A stretch of 64,000 nucleotides of DNA from Neofusicoccum parvum (taxonomy: Eukaryota; Ascomycota; Dothideomycetes; Botryosphaeriales; Botryosphaeriaceae). Made by a program: the position numbers and the translations under genes. This document shows, in pieces, positions 46,358 to 57,577 of this stretch. The notes beneath the pieces were generated by a model, which saw only the letters and a program-made list of their open reading frames with translations, did no database searches and had not been told where the DNA came from. The stretch spans positions 1,798,001-1,862,000 of the forward strand of contig CP087212.1 in NCBI GenBank assembly GCA_020912385.1, written 5' to 3'. The first letter of the stretch is position 1. Every line of letters begins with the position of its first letter.

Positions 46358-47628
46358 CCATCTTACTTCACACAACACGCGGGTTTCTCATGCATCGTGA
46401 GTCCAAGCATCGCTAATGCCTGCGTTCCGGCCGTATTCGTTGGGCAGGGCAGCATCTCCAAGTAATTTTGTCCGTCCCACACACTGCGATAAGTAATACA
46501 AGGTAAGTCCTCGTACACTGATCTCCTTCCTCTCCATGACGATACCTTAATCCTTTTGCTCTATGACGTTGAAAGCACACGGCGGAAGATCTCGATGCCT
46601 GGCTTTTGATGCAATGATTTACTTGCTTGTTCTGATCCCACCTTGCGATTGCGTTCTACTGTTCTCAGCGTCCACATTACTGGCATAATTAGCTAACATG
46701 GAGACCTTACAGTGACGTGTTCATCACCCTGCGTAGGCAGCGTGGTTTTCGGTTGCTGGAGTATGTCTGTTCTCAGGCCGAGGATAATAAACTAAAGACA
46801 CCGCCTACGTGTGCCGAGGAGTTCCCACAATTCCCCTAACAAGGTGGACGCGAAATGTTGTATTATGCAGTGATTTGAAAATTGAACCCAGTCCAGCGAG
46901 AATCAAGGTTGGTAGCGGGCATCCTTGATGGTGGATCTCTAGGGAGGAGCAGATCGTGGCAAAGCGAAAATGTCAGGAGAGAACAGGTCAGTATCAAGGA
47001 CGCGCGTGTGGCTCAGATGAAGGAGCAGGTTTGCGATGGAGTAAGGAGGTAGTTGTACGAGAAATGCGGTACAAATCAAGCGTCGGACAGAACAACAGTA
47101 GGCTTCCGAACTGGGAGGGATTAGCGCGTTAAGTACTACGAAGGTATAGATTAAACGACGGCTGTCTGCCCGAAGAATACGTCTCCTGTTGACTGCACGA
47201 ACCTTGTTTCAATGCACGAACCTGGCCTATACACGACTTGGCGGGCTCCAGTTCGGCCAGACTTGGCAGTATCGAGAGCAAGCAACGAGGCGGCCCGCCG
47301 TCCCTCTCCTGCCTCGGGGTACCCTCGAAACAGTGCCTCTGCCTGGTGGCATTCATCCTTGGTCTTCGCTTTGTACATAGCGGCGCTCGTTTGGCAGACC
47401 GCGGCTGAGACATGTAGACTTGGCATGATCCGTCGGCGGGCCGTGGACGCCTGATTGGCCCAGGTTCGTCATCTCTTCTTCCCACAGCGGCTAGCGCGAT
47501 CTGTCGACATGTCCCCTGGTCCATCGTCACCGGCGCACGCACTGCACCCTTGATCTCGCGGACGCTTCGGACCTCAGCATCGTAGAGTCCGAGGCGGTGC
47601 ATAGGTCCCCGGTCCGTCTCCAGAAGGA

Positions 47629-47640
47629 GTATATATATCT
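47629..47640 (+). promoter_or_regulatory. TATA box of the FAD oxidase gene
   Basis: GTATATATATCT, 84 nt before the start codon, followed by a pyrimidine-rich stretch. A strong TATA suggests regulated rather than constitutive expression. Confidence 0.6.
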
Positions 47641-47723
47641 CGCAGATCGTGGCTTGAGAGGGCCGTCAATCAGCACCGTCTCCGTCTTGCTTCTTCTGAC
47701 TCTCGTTAATCGTAAATTCAAAC

Positions 47724-49266
47724 ATGGCAAGGCCAACCAACACCGCGCTCTCCACTTCTCTCTCGTTCGTCGCCCTCGTGGCTACGGCAAACGTCGTTTC
47801 TGCTGCAGCCGTTCCCTCGGCAAGCTTGCAGTCATGTCTGCTGACAGCTGTTGGCACCGACGAGACCCTCGTTGCATTCCCCGACGAGACCCTGTACCAG
47901 GCGAACGACGTCCACCCATACAACCTGGACATCCCCGTCACCCCAGCCGCCGTTGCCTACCCTGACAGCGCGCAGATGATTGCCGACATTGTCGGCTGCG
48001 CAGTCCAGTACGGGAACAAGGTCCAGGCCAGAACCGGAGGCCACGGGTTTGGCAACTACTGTAAGTCCTGTGCCGTCACGCTGGCCACGCCTGGGCTGAC
48101 TCGTCCCAGGTCTCGGCGGCGCAAACTCCAGTGCAGTTGTCGTCGACACCAAGAAGCTGAACCACTTCTCCATGGACGAGAGCACCTGGGTTGCCACCGT
48201 CGGAGCCGGCAATCTCCTCCAGAACGTCACGGACAAGATGGCAGCCGCTGGGAGCCGCGTGATCGCCAAGGGAGTTGCTCCCCAAGTCGGTCTCGGTGGC
48301 CACGCAACCATCGGAGGGCTCGGTCCCTTGTCCAGGATGCTCGGAACGGCGGCCGATCAGGTGGTCGAGATGGAGGTCGTTCTTGCCAACTCCAGCATCG
48401 TCCGCGCGTCGGCCACGCAGAACCAGCATCTCTTCTTTGCGCTGCGAGGTGCTGGCGCCGGCTTCGGGATTGTGACCGAGTTCAAGTTCCAGACCTCACC
48501 TGAGCCGTCCGAGCTGGTCGACTACACCTTCGTTTTCACCAACGGCACGTCGCTGTTCGCCGAGACATTCAAGGCGTGGAACCAGCTGGTGACCAACGCG
48601 GACTTGCCGTGGAACTTCAGCTCGGTTCTCACCATCCACGAGGGCGGCTTGAGGGTTACTGGAAGGCACTACGGCAGCCGCGAGGATTTTGACGCGGTTG
48701 GCATCCACCAGCTCCCCAACATCGCGTCGGCCGACATCTCTGTTGTCAACGAGACCACCAAGGCTGCCGGGGAGGCCGCCGACAACTCTGGCTTCAGGAT
48801 CCTGGGCGGTGATCCCATCAACTTCTACGCGAAGTCGCTGTCTTTCACCAACAGCACCTTGATGACAAACGACAGCATCGACGCCTTGTTCGCCTACCTG
48901 GACTCGACCGACAAGGACACCAACAGGTGGTTTGTCATTTTCGACCTTGCGGGCGGCTTCATCAACACCGTTCCGAGGGACTCGGCCGCCTATGCCCTGC
49001 GCGACACCGTCTATCTCATGCAGAGCTATGTCGTCGACGAGGCACGTATCGACGAGCCGACCCGCAGCTTTCTGAACGGCGTGTCCTCCACCATTGCCCA
49101 GAATGTCGCTGGGGTTGCCGGCGCGTATCCTGGGTACGTCGATCCAGGGTTGGAGAATGGGCAGGAGCAGTACTGGGGAACAAACCTCCCGCGTCTGCAA
49201 GAAATCAAGGCGCAGGTTGACCCGGACGACGTCTTCCACAACCCTCAGTCGGTGAGGCCATCGTAG
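47724..49266 (+). CDS. Secreted FAD-linked oxidase (BBE/GOOX type, VAO fold)
   Basis: Berberine-bridge-like oxidase, the group with glucooligosaccharide and chitooligosaccharide oxidases, which oxidise sugars or alcohols to make H2O2. Exons are 47724..48060 and 48110..49266, giving 497 aa. A signal peptide (about residues 1-27) is followed by the FAD-binding domain: PVTPAAVAYPDSAQMIADIVGCA, then RTGGHGFGNYC with His107 as the histidyl-FAD anchor. The segment GVAPQVGLGGHATIGGLG is where bicovalent members have Cys in GxCPxVG; here the residue is Ala169. FFALRGAGAGFGIVTEF follows. The C-terminal BBE motif appears as YPGYVDPGL and QYWGTNLPRLQEIKAQVDPDDVFHNPQSV. Intact. Substrate cannot be assigned. 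Confidence 0.93.
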
Positions 49267-49311
49267 CAGCTTCTGGGTAGTGGAGATGGTAAAGGAGCCG
49301 GCAAATCAGGG

Positions 49312-49371
49312 GCAGGGTCCAGGTAGGAGAGGCAGGGCCCAGGCAGGAGAGGCAGGGCTCCGGCGGGAGAG
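49312..49371. repeat. 20-bp minisatellite, three copies
   Basis: Three head-to-tail copies of a 20-bp unit of the form GCAGGGYCCAGGYAGGAGAG, with a few substitutions, 45 bp after the oxidase stop codon, probably in the 3' UTR. Confidence 0.85.
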
Positions 49372-49964
49372 GCAATCGAGCAAGAACTACACTAGGGTAA
49401 TTCAGTCGTTTGTTTGTTTCATGTCCTGAAATGCCCTGATTAAGGCTCTTCACCTGTCACGTGATCTCGAGTTCCGTCTACTGGAAGTCTCTAGAGCATC
49501 CGACCGCAATGTCGATCTAGACGCAGCCCTCGCTCTGGCCAGAAACAACACTGGCCTGCTGCTGTCATCGAAAGAATACTTTGAGCCGTTCTGTAGATTG
49601 TGGTGCACAAGAGGTGTAAAGGGGGCTAGAAAACCGGTCACTGCGTCGACCTGGACGACCGGCGACGGCAAGATGCCCGCGATGCGGCCAGAAACAATGC
49701 TGGCCACGCTCACCTGCTGTATGATGTTCTTCATGAGCGGAAACAGCTCTCTTATCTTGAGCGGGCCCAACACAGGCATTGGAATCCGGTGTGCCACGCA
49801 CTAGCCGTGCTGGCCATGGCTCGTAGAGAAGAGCCCGTCGCCACTGATCTCCTACAGCGTTTTAACTGTTGCCGCCACCATAACAAATAAGGCGCCTGAG
49901 ACAGGTTTTGAGGTTTGTTTGAACAAAACACAGTTTGGTGTTTCAATTAGAGACGTGAACAGAA
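49372..49964. other. Region downstream of the FAD oxidase
   Basis: About 600 bp. A 115-aa frame at 49450..49797 (-) starting MAHRIPMPVLGPLKIREL is protein-like in places but matches no family I know. Two near-identical 20-mers with inverted ends (GGCCAG and CTGGCC) occur at 49537..49556 and 49686..49705. Confidence 0.3.
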
Positions 49965-49984
49965 CAATCAATCAATCAATCAAT
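49965..49984. repeat. Tetranucleotide microsatellite (AATC)n
   Basis: Five units of AATC at the edge of the repeat island. Confidence 0.85.
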
Positions 49985-50109
49985 ATTTCGGTGTTGCCGC
50001 ATAGCACAGCACGGCACAAGACAGCAGGACCAATAGTATGGACGAGTTTAGCTTCGAAAAAACTCCTCCCCGGGGTGAGTAAACTCGAGGGTGGTGCGTT
50101 TTCCATCGA

Positions 50110-50350
50110 TCAATCTGTCTGACACGACATTAGTAGTCTTGTAGATATTGGTCTTGCGACCAATTTACTCAGCATGACATTGGTAGGCGAAAGACCAACT
50201 TGTCTGGCAGTCTTGTGAATATTGGACTGGGATGCCGAGGATTCGCTATTTTTTGGATGCAATCAGCATCAAGACGTAAAAAGCATTGTAGAACGCTGTG
50301 AATACTCACGTGCTGGCCTTCTGATCTGCCAGGGAACATGGTGTTCTTCA
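50110..50350. repeat. Old dispersed-repeat copy (reference copy without the Copia insert)
   Basis: This stretch resembles the DNA on both sides of the Copia element. GTGAATATTGGACTGGGATG and the following CGCTATTT match 52370-52430. The segment ACGTGCTGGCCTTCTGATC matches 57892-57910 on the other side of the element. The match is diverged but collinear, so it represents the uninterrupted state of the same repeat. Confidence 0.65.
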
Positions 50351-50799
50351 TCCTGTGCCTTCTTCATTGGTTCCAAAGGTCGAGGGGAGGAAGGAAGCGA
50401 AGCCCAGAGAAGTAGCGAGGAAGGTATCTGCAATTGACGAGGAGATGCGGCGTCGGAACGCGACCAAGCGGGCCTGGATCACGACCTCGAGAAGGGCACC
50501 ACGCTGCGTGGCAATTACCAAAAGAAACCGGAGGTGGAGCCAGCAAGGAAGTCGACGATTCCGAGCTTCGTTCGCCTCGGCTTCGAACCAGTCGGGCATC
50601 CTCAAATCCCCATTCACGCCAAAGAGGGCCGCCCCGGCGAGCACAGATAGCGGTCCTCCACCCAAGCGAAGGTCAACGCGCGAAACGATCATCATCCCCT
50701 GCGAGGCGTCCGCATCTTCGTCAGGGGAAGAGGAGTGAATGGCCAAGAAAGGCGAAAACTCCTATGAACAACAAGAAACGAGGAGCAGCAGTTCTGAGT

Positions 50800-50865
50800 C
50801 ACAATCCGGCCATCCCGAGGGCACTTCCAGACCACAATCCGGCCATCCTGAGGGCACTCCCAGAT
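50800..50865. repeat. 33-bp tandem duplication
   Basis: Two head-to-tail copies of a 33-bp unit starting CACAATCCGGCCATC, differing at a few positions, followed by a short third start. Being a multiple of three, it gives an 11-residue repeat (NPAI..RALPDH) in an overlapping 169-aa frame that I do not consider a proven gene. Confidence 0.8.
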
Positions 50866-50989
50866 CACGATGCCAAGGCAGATAAAGACGTACCTCAAAC
50901 TCCTTTCTCTTTGTTTACTTTTCTTTTGTTCTCACAAATATAGCTTTGGGAATTCAGCGAATGGTTTGAAAAACGAAATTGGCAGCAAG

Positions 50990-51365
50990 TAGGGAACGTA
51001 ATAAGGACATGGAAAAGGGAAACGGGATGGAAGATGCAGTGCAAAGAGTCTGGGCTCAGGCCATCAGCTAAAACAAGAAGGAGGCAGCGCGACAGGGATA
51101 CGGTAAAGACAAATGACTGTGGCGAGAGGATTGGAGTTAGTGGTTGGCTTACGTGGAGGTAGAATGGAGCCGAAGATAAAAGGAAACCGGATAGCCCTAC
51201 GCCTCCTTCATGCTCAAGTTCATCGTGTATTCGATGATTTCAATAGTCGGTGGTCAGCTAGCGCGGAGAGCTTGTTGCTAAGGTTGTTGTAAGCGAGGTG
51301 GTCGAATAGCGCGGGATGAAGCGGCCTGTGGGTTGATGGGTGTTTGCTCGGGCTGCTGAGGTTGT
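50990..51365 (+). repeat. Diverged copy of dispersed repeat family, forward orientation
   Basis: Contains AGTCTGGGCTCAGGCCATCA, ACAAGAAGGAGGCAGC, TACGGTAAAGACAA and GCGGCCTGTGGGTTGATGGG. The same words in the same order recur with changes near 58,240-58,380, and reverse-complemented near 59,930-60,060. No intact coding frame; a non-autonomous or fossil transposon is likely. Confidence 0.6.
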
Positions 51366-51369
51366 CGCG

Positions 51370-52300
51370 GGATATCCTATAATAACCTAAAAATTGCTGG
51401 AAACCTCTTCTGGTTGTCCCACCAGAATAAAAGAAAAATCACCCAAGCTGGCTCTATTTGCATTGCATTTACAAACCAAGTAGACCAAAAAAGGGCAATT
51501 CAGACAAGACTTTTCCTGGTAGGAACAAGTCTAAAAGTCGAGAAAATATAGGCGGTCCTACGCGCCGCCCAATGCAAACGCTACTAGTGGTTTAGTTACC
51601 TCGATAAAACGTGTAAAAGTCCCCTATTACAACAATGATTCTAAGTACAAGTCTAGGCCTAGGCCGTACTAAAAAGGACTGTCTTTTCCCCATTTCCTAT
51701 ATTTAATTTCCTACTAATCTACCCTAATACTACTGTCCTTATTCCTTTTGTTAGTTCCCGCTAAAAAAGTAAACCATTAAATGCATCCAGCTTAAGCTGT
51801 AATAATAGAAAGGGGTAACCCTTATTCTAGCCCTTTAACCTCCTCCTAAAACCCCCTTAGTAGGTGCTTATAGGGTACCTCGTCCTTATAGTCTTAGACT
51901 TAGTTAGAGACGTAAATGAAAAATAAAATAAATAAATAAATGAAATGAGGTTACTACGGGTAAGGTGGTTGACTAAAGCAGAGGTGAGGCGGCCTATAGG
52001 TTATTAGGCTTGTTGTTACGGGCGAGGAAATGGTATTTCTTTATATTATTTTAAATTTAGCGCGTTATAAAATTAGATAAGTTGTACTTTGATACTCGGA
52101 GGTGGAATATTATAGCAGCTAAGGTCTCTGCGCCCGATATAAAATAATATACTACTGATTGTGAAAAGTCACTCACGCCGCTGTATTTGCATTATACTCT
52201 TACTTGGGCCAAGATTATGGGAAAAAAGACTTAACTCCTATTAAACGCCTTGGAGTCGCGATGCTGGGGGCTGAGAAAATATCCGCCTACAAATAACGTG
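51370..52300. other. AT-rich, gene-free stretch in the repeat island
   Basis: Sharply more AT- and TpA-rich than the rest of the window, with no frame above 60 aa. Around 51,940-52,030 it retains diverged words of the dispersed repeat (GAGGTGAGGCGGCCTATAGG). The composition is what strong RIP leaves behind. Confidence 0.6.
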
Positions 52301-52329
52301 TTGGTGTTGCGACACTATTGCACATCCGT

Positions 52330-52447
52330 CGCGTCTAGTTTTTCTGGTATAACATTAGCAGTCCTGTGAATATTAAGCTGGGATGTCGAAGACCCGCTAT
52401 TTCTGAATAGAATTCCAGCATCATAACGTAAACTAAATCATTGTTAT
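52330..52447. repeat. Left half of the older repeat split by the Copia element
   Basis: Matches 50,180-50,280 (GTGAATATTAAGCTGGGATG, CCGCTATTT, AACGTAAA) up to the insertion point. It ends in the target duplication GTTAT at 52443..52447. Confidence 0.65.
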
Positions 52448-52699
52448 TGTTGAACAATGAGGGTTCACAGCAGCGGTATAGAGACAGTCCACGATGAGTC
52501 GTTCAATTCTTCTACCTGTTAGCCGTACACGGAAGATATACGTGTGCGTCACGTGCTACACTAAACCCCAATTGGCTCTCGCCAATCTGGTCCTTTTCGG
52601 ACCTTTGGTTTCCCAACCAGATTGCTTCTCTAGGAAACCAACTCGCTCTACAGCTGAAATCCACCCAGGTGCAGTAGCCCTTAGGCTGTTTGTTCAACA
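52448..52699 (-). repeat. Copia 3' LTR
   Basis: 252-bp direct repeat with TG...CA ends and a short terminal inverted repeat (TGTTGAACA / TGTTCAACA). Appears identical to 57578..57829. The 60-80 aa frames inside it are shared by both LTRs and are not genes. Confidence 0.96.
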
Positions 52700-52714
52700 C
52701 TCCCACTCAGCCTT
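52700..52714 (-). other. Polypurine tract of the Copia element
   Basis: Read on the minus strand, AAGGCTGAGTGGGAG lies directly before the 3' LTR, the place for plus-strand priming. Confidence 0.65.
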
Positions 52715-55700
52715 GGAGCGTTGGCTGCAAACCTAGTTGCTGGATAAAGCTGGTAAAGCGGTCTCTTGCTAGAGGTTTAGTTAGTCCGTCTGCCACCATG
52801 TCCTCACTGCAAACATACTCAACATGCACTCGGTTCCTTTGAACGAGGTCCCGGACGTTGTGATAATGCACGTCAATATGCTTTGACCGTTCATGCACAT
52901 GAGGATCCTTTGCAAGGGCTAACGCGGCCTGATTGTCTCCCTTTAGACTTGTAGTGCTGTTAAACTTCTCGTTCTCAAACAGCACTGCGCAATAAGGGGA
53001 TAGCCCGAGGTATTCACCTGCTCCCATCTCTCGAAGTAGCTGTACAAGCCACTGAGACTCCTTGGCGCAGGCGGACATTGCCATATATTCGGCTTCCATA
53101 GTGGAGGTGGCCACTGATCTTTGCTTTTGGCTCCTCCAACTAATGGGACCGTTACCAAGTAGGAAGATATATCCGAGGATAGACTTCCTGTCCGTTTTGT
53201 CCATGGCATAGTCTGAATCTGAATACCCTATGAGCCCTGCGCTCCCACTGTCCTTGTAGACTATCCCAAGATTAGCTGTTGATCTAAGGTACCGCAGTAG
53301 GCCTTTAAGTGCATGGCCATGATGTTCTGCTGGGTCACTTAAATACTGGCTTAGCCGGCCGATTGGGAACGCGATGTCTGGACGCGTGAGAACCGCAAGG
53401 TACATCAGCTTTCCAACGGCGTGCTGATACTCCTTTGGGTCAATTCGCTTATCGTTTGGTCCAGAGGGACGGAGAGCGTCGTATCCGTTTAGTGGTAGCG
53501 TTGCTGGTCTCGACTTGTCTTTTTCCATGCAAAGGGTTTGAAGTGTTTCTTGCAAGTAGTAGGACTGGTCAAGACGTAGCATCCTACTCTTTCTATCACG
53601 AGTGACTTCAATACCAAGGATCTTCTTCATCTCCCCCAGGTCCTTGATCTTGAAGACCTTGCTGATGGCGTTTTTAAACCAGATAATGTCCTCAATCTTT
53701 GGAGCGGCGATTGGGATATCATCAACGTAGACTAGTAAGATGATTTTTCTTTCGTGGTGAATGAGTAGGCAGGGGTCAGCTGCACTCTGACGGAAGCCAA
53801 GGTCTTTTAGTGCTTTTATACAGTTACTATTCCAGTCTCTCGCGGCTTGCTTAAGACCATATAGACTGCGTAGAAGCTTAAAGACGCGTCCTGGCATGAC
53901 GGTAACACCTTCCGGTGGGGCCATGTAGATCTCCTCACGGAGGCGTGATTCCGTGAAGGCATTATTAACATCAACCTGATGGAGCTCAAGGTCCATAAGC
54001 GCCACGATGGATAGGAACATCCGAAGAGTTTCGTGTCGGACCGTTGGGGCAAAGGTGTCCCAGAAGTCATGTCCAAATCTCTGGGTAAATCCTCTTGCAA
54101 TAAGGCGGGCCTTTGCTCTTTCAAGCGAGCCATCGGGGTTTAGCTTTAGCTTAAATACCCACTTACTTGTTACAATATTTGTTCCCTTTGGTGGTACAAC
54201 TTCCTCCCAAGTTCCATTACCAGCGAGTTCAGTGAGTTCGGTTTGGATAGCTTGTTTCCAAAGCTCTCTAAATTGAGGGTCTCCCACTGCTTCTGCGTAG
54301 GTCTTTGGAGTTGGGATCTCGGGTCCAACGACATCCTGGAGGGTTGCTAACAGAGCATAGAACACCTGCACTTCCGGAGGCTTATAGCACTCAATAGGTG
54401 TTTGGCTGATGAGTGCAAAAAGACTCCGAGGCACCTTTAGTGCTGGCTCTTCTGCAGAAGGTTCCTCCTCCAGTGATCTCTTTCGTTTAGGGATGAACAC
54501 TCCCCTAAACCTTCCAGTTCCTAGGGCGCTACTTGGAGTAGCTTGTTGTTCTCTAGGTTGATCCTCCTCATTTGCGGCAGTAGGGGGCGTTTCTTAATGT
54601 GATGGATGTTGACCTAGGTCAACATTGCCTCCCTTTTCTTCTACTACCGGCGAGTCCTCCCTCTCTTCCTCAGCAGGCTCCGGTGCAAAGAGAATCTTTC
54701 GTGGACGGCCGACTGGCCGTCTCTTAGGGACGACGTTTGATTTTGCCTTGACTTTTAGGTTTAAGTCAATGTCGCCTCCCTTCTCATTCTCTACAAACTG
54801 GATGCTGTGGGTCCGGATTACCCTTCCAAGGTCAGGAGCCCATAGACGATATTACTTGTCAGTTTCATCTATGTAGCCCATGAAGACTCCCACTCTCCCT
54901 CGATCCATAAGCTTGTCATGTCTGGATCCAACAGGGAGTGATCTGGGGTCGACGTATGAGTAGACCTTACAACCCCATACACGCACATGGTCGATACTTG
55001 GCTTTTAACCTGTGAATGCTTCCTCAGGGCTCGAGGGTTTACCGTCGATAAGAGGTCCAACTGCAGTCCGATTCCGTAGGTACGCATCAGTTTCGGCTGC
55101 TTCCACCTAGAATTCGACAGGAAGCCTTGCATCTTTTAGCATAGCTCTTACATTGGTCTCAGTGGTTTGGATAGCTCGTTCTGCTACACCATTCTGACTT
55201 GACTGATGGGGAATGGTGTACTGAGGAGTGATGCCAAGGGTTGCGCACCACTGATTGAGTATTGACTTGAGTTCAGTAGCGTTATCGCTGCGGACAGCAA
55301 TGAGTTTTACTCCCCCTTGAAGCTCTGCCTTCACGCGCCATTCGTTTAGAGCACGTAGTGCATCTTCCCTTCTCTTGAGCGCAATTGTCCAGACCTTCCT
55401 TGAGTAGTTGTCAATGATCTCAAGGAAGTAGGAGTATCCTGCCCAAGATTCAGGCAGTGGTCCGCAGATATCAATTGAAACAAGTGACAGGAGCGCGGCC
55501 TTCCTATTACTGACATAGTGTCCCTTCTTGTTCTTAATTTTAGTGAGGGCGCATACGTCGCAAACGTGGTCTTCCTCCACTGTGGTGGGAATCGGCTCGG
55601 AGAGAGTCGTGACCTTGTGAAGCTCCCCCAATTTTCTTTTCCCCAGGTGGGCAAATCTGCGGTGCCAGAGCTTAAAGAGCTTAGATGCCTTATCTGTTGG

Positions 55701-57110
55701 TAAAGCGTCTGGCATGGGTCCCTTAGATTCCTCCACTTGAGAGCTGAGAGCATGCTGAACCACTGGTTGGCTAGAGAGTACAGCCAGAGCAAAATGCTTG
55801 CTTATTGGTTCAACCTTATCCACAAGGTAGACTCCCCCATTCTCCTTTGCGGTGAGAATGGTCTTGCCTGTCTGATCCTTTAGATAGAGGGATTGATCAT
55901 TAAAACTACCCTTCAAGCCATTCTTACATGCTTGTCGTCCTGAGAGGAGGTTTACACCCAATCTAGGTACATAGAGTACTGAGGATAAAGGAATGGAATT
56001 GCTATGTCTGTCTACTAACATGACTGAGCCGACGTAGTCGGCGTAAAGCACTCCCCCACCAACCTTGATCGTGCGCCTCATGATGCGGGTCAGAGGTTCA
56101 CTAAAGAGTTGGCGTTGGTCAGTCATGTGCGTAGATGCAGCAGAGTCCGCAATCCAGATATCTTTGGAAAGCTTACTGGTGACGGATTTTAATAGTGCAG
56201 CAATCTCCTCAACGTCCTCCTCGCTACTAGAGGCTTGGCTATCAGCAGCGTTGTTGTCGTGGGTGGGTTCTTCCTCAGTGGCCTGGAGGGCCTTCCCCTG
56301 GGTAAGCTGATCCAGCACCTTTCGAAGCTGGGATGCTAGATCAGTTGGCCTGGCGTCGCTGCGCTTCCGTACGCGCTCTTTCCTAACGTAAGCTTTCGCT
56401 CCTGGGAGGTATTTGCATTGCAGGATGCGATGAGAGCCTTCACACAGATAGCACTTGTCGTACCCATCTTTCGACGGGCTTTGGCGGCGAGGCCTGGAGG
56501 AATCTTTGCCGGAACGCTGCTGCCTTGCAGCTAGAGCAGTAGAGGAAACTTCAAAAAGGCGAAATTCCTCTTCTTGGAGCATAGTAAGTCCTGTTTCAAC
56601 AGAGAGCTTGCTTGCGTCAATACTAATACGGACTGAGCTATACTCCTCCGGCAGAGCTCTAAGAAGGCGGCTAAAACGCTCCTTCTCAGTAGTCAGTCCA
56701 GCAACGCTCGGGTTGAAAGCAACTGCCTTCCTTGCAAGGGCTTGCAACTTTGCCCAGGCTTCCTCGATGGTTGTCCCTGGCTCCATGCGGTAGGAGATGA
56801 AGTTGTCCAAGTGTTGTCTTCCTACACCAACAAGTTTGACCTCGTACTTGGCCTTGAGGGACTCCCAGATAGCCTTGGCAGTCGTGAGCTCTGTGATCCT
56901 TTCCTGGTCAGACTCGCCTAGGCAGGTGCTTATCCAGTATTGGGCTGTGCCGTCCGCTTTGCTGTTCATAGGACCGATGGGACTGGTAATAGCAGAGAAG
57001 GCGTCTTGTGAAAGAAGCCACTGCTTCATTGTACGGAACCAGTACTCATGGTTTTCTCTTGTAAGAACGGGCACTGGGCGGCGTTTAGCGATAGAATCGG
57101 AAGGGTCCAT
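52707..57110 (-). pseudogene. Copia gag-pol polyprotein frame with four internal stops
   Basis: One continuous reading frame of 1,468 codons from the ATG at 57108..57110 to the stop at 52707, broken by TAG at 55107..55109 and TAA at 55005..55007, 54852..54854 and 54594..54596. No frameshift is needed. Gag carries a shortened zinc knuckle, CX2CX3HX4C (CYLCEGSHRILQC). Protease has DSAAST. Integrase shows the HRRFAHLG and CDVC zinc motif and the catalytic DICGPL, SDNATEL and NGVAER blocks. Reverse transcriptase holds KARLIARGFTQ, VDVNNAFTES and the YVDDIPI box. RNase H contains GYSDSDYAMD and ALAKDPHVHERSKHIDV. The stops lie between integrase and RT, so gag-protease-integrase and RT-RNase H are each open on their own. 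Confidence 0.93.
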
Positions 57111-57565
57111 ATTAAATAGAAGTAGATGGAACAATGTAAACACAGTGAAATGAGTGTACTACGGTCGATCGGGTTCTACGTGTAGAACTTCAAGGGTCGT
57201 ATTAAATAGTAGTTGTACGAATTGCAAATGTGCAGGTGGTTTTGCTCAATGAGGCCACGTGGTTGATACCGGGACGTGGCTGAGCGGTTGTCGGTGAAAA
57301 GGAAACGTCTGCTCCCAGCAGGGCAACGGCAGACGCTTAAGTGCTACTTCTCCTAGCGCAAGCCCAGGCCTAAGAATGTAGCTTCCTCGAGTTGTACGAA
57401 CCGATCGCACTGCTGATTTTCTCCAACCAATGGAGACCGTATTCAGCTACCGGTACCAGGTTGCGTACAGACCAACTGCAGAGGCAACACGTCTTTTACG
57501 CAGACGTTTACGGGATCCAACACCCAGCGGGAACGCTCAGACTGCTCTAGTGGGTACACGAACCC

Positions 57566-57577
57566 GGGCTCATAACC
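57566..57577 (-). other. Primer-binding site matching the initiator tRNA-Met anticodon arm
   Basis: The plus strand reads GGGCTCATAACC directly beside the 5' LTR. This is the anticodon stem-loop sequence of eukaryotic initiator tRNA-Met, not its 3' end. Drosophila copia primes the same way, from a 5' half-tRNA. Confidence 0.8.

Larger units (their letters stand above)
45289..47723. other. Long gene-poor region between HET gene and FAD oxidase
   Basis: 2.4 kb without a convincing conserved gene. A 171-aa frame at 45310..45825 (+) has no motif and looks like chance. A TATA-like box with a short ORF is listed separately near 46.1 kb. The 46,400-47,150 stretch is moderately AT-rich with no long frame. 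Confidence 0.45.

Noticed and set aside
50780..50870. Short direct repeats considered as a CRISPR-like array
   Set aside because: Only two adjacent copies without spacers, in a eukaryotic genome; simple tandem duplication.
50355..50943. Two overlapping frames of 127 and 169 aa
   Set aside because: They share DNA in different phases inside the repeat island. The Lys/Arg/Ser-rich content and the 33-bp duplication explain their openness; no family match.
52494..52736. 80-aa frame in the left LTR, repeated at 57624..57836
   Set aside because: Identical because the LTRs are identical; non-coding LTR sequence.
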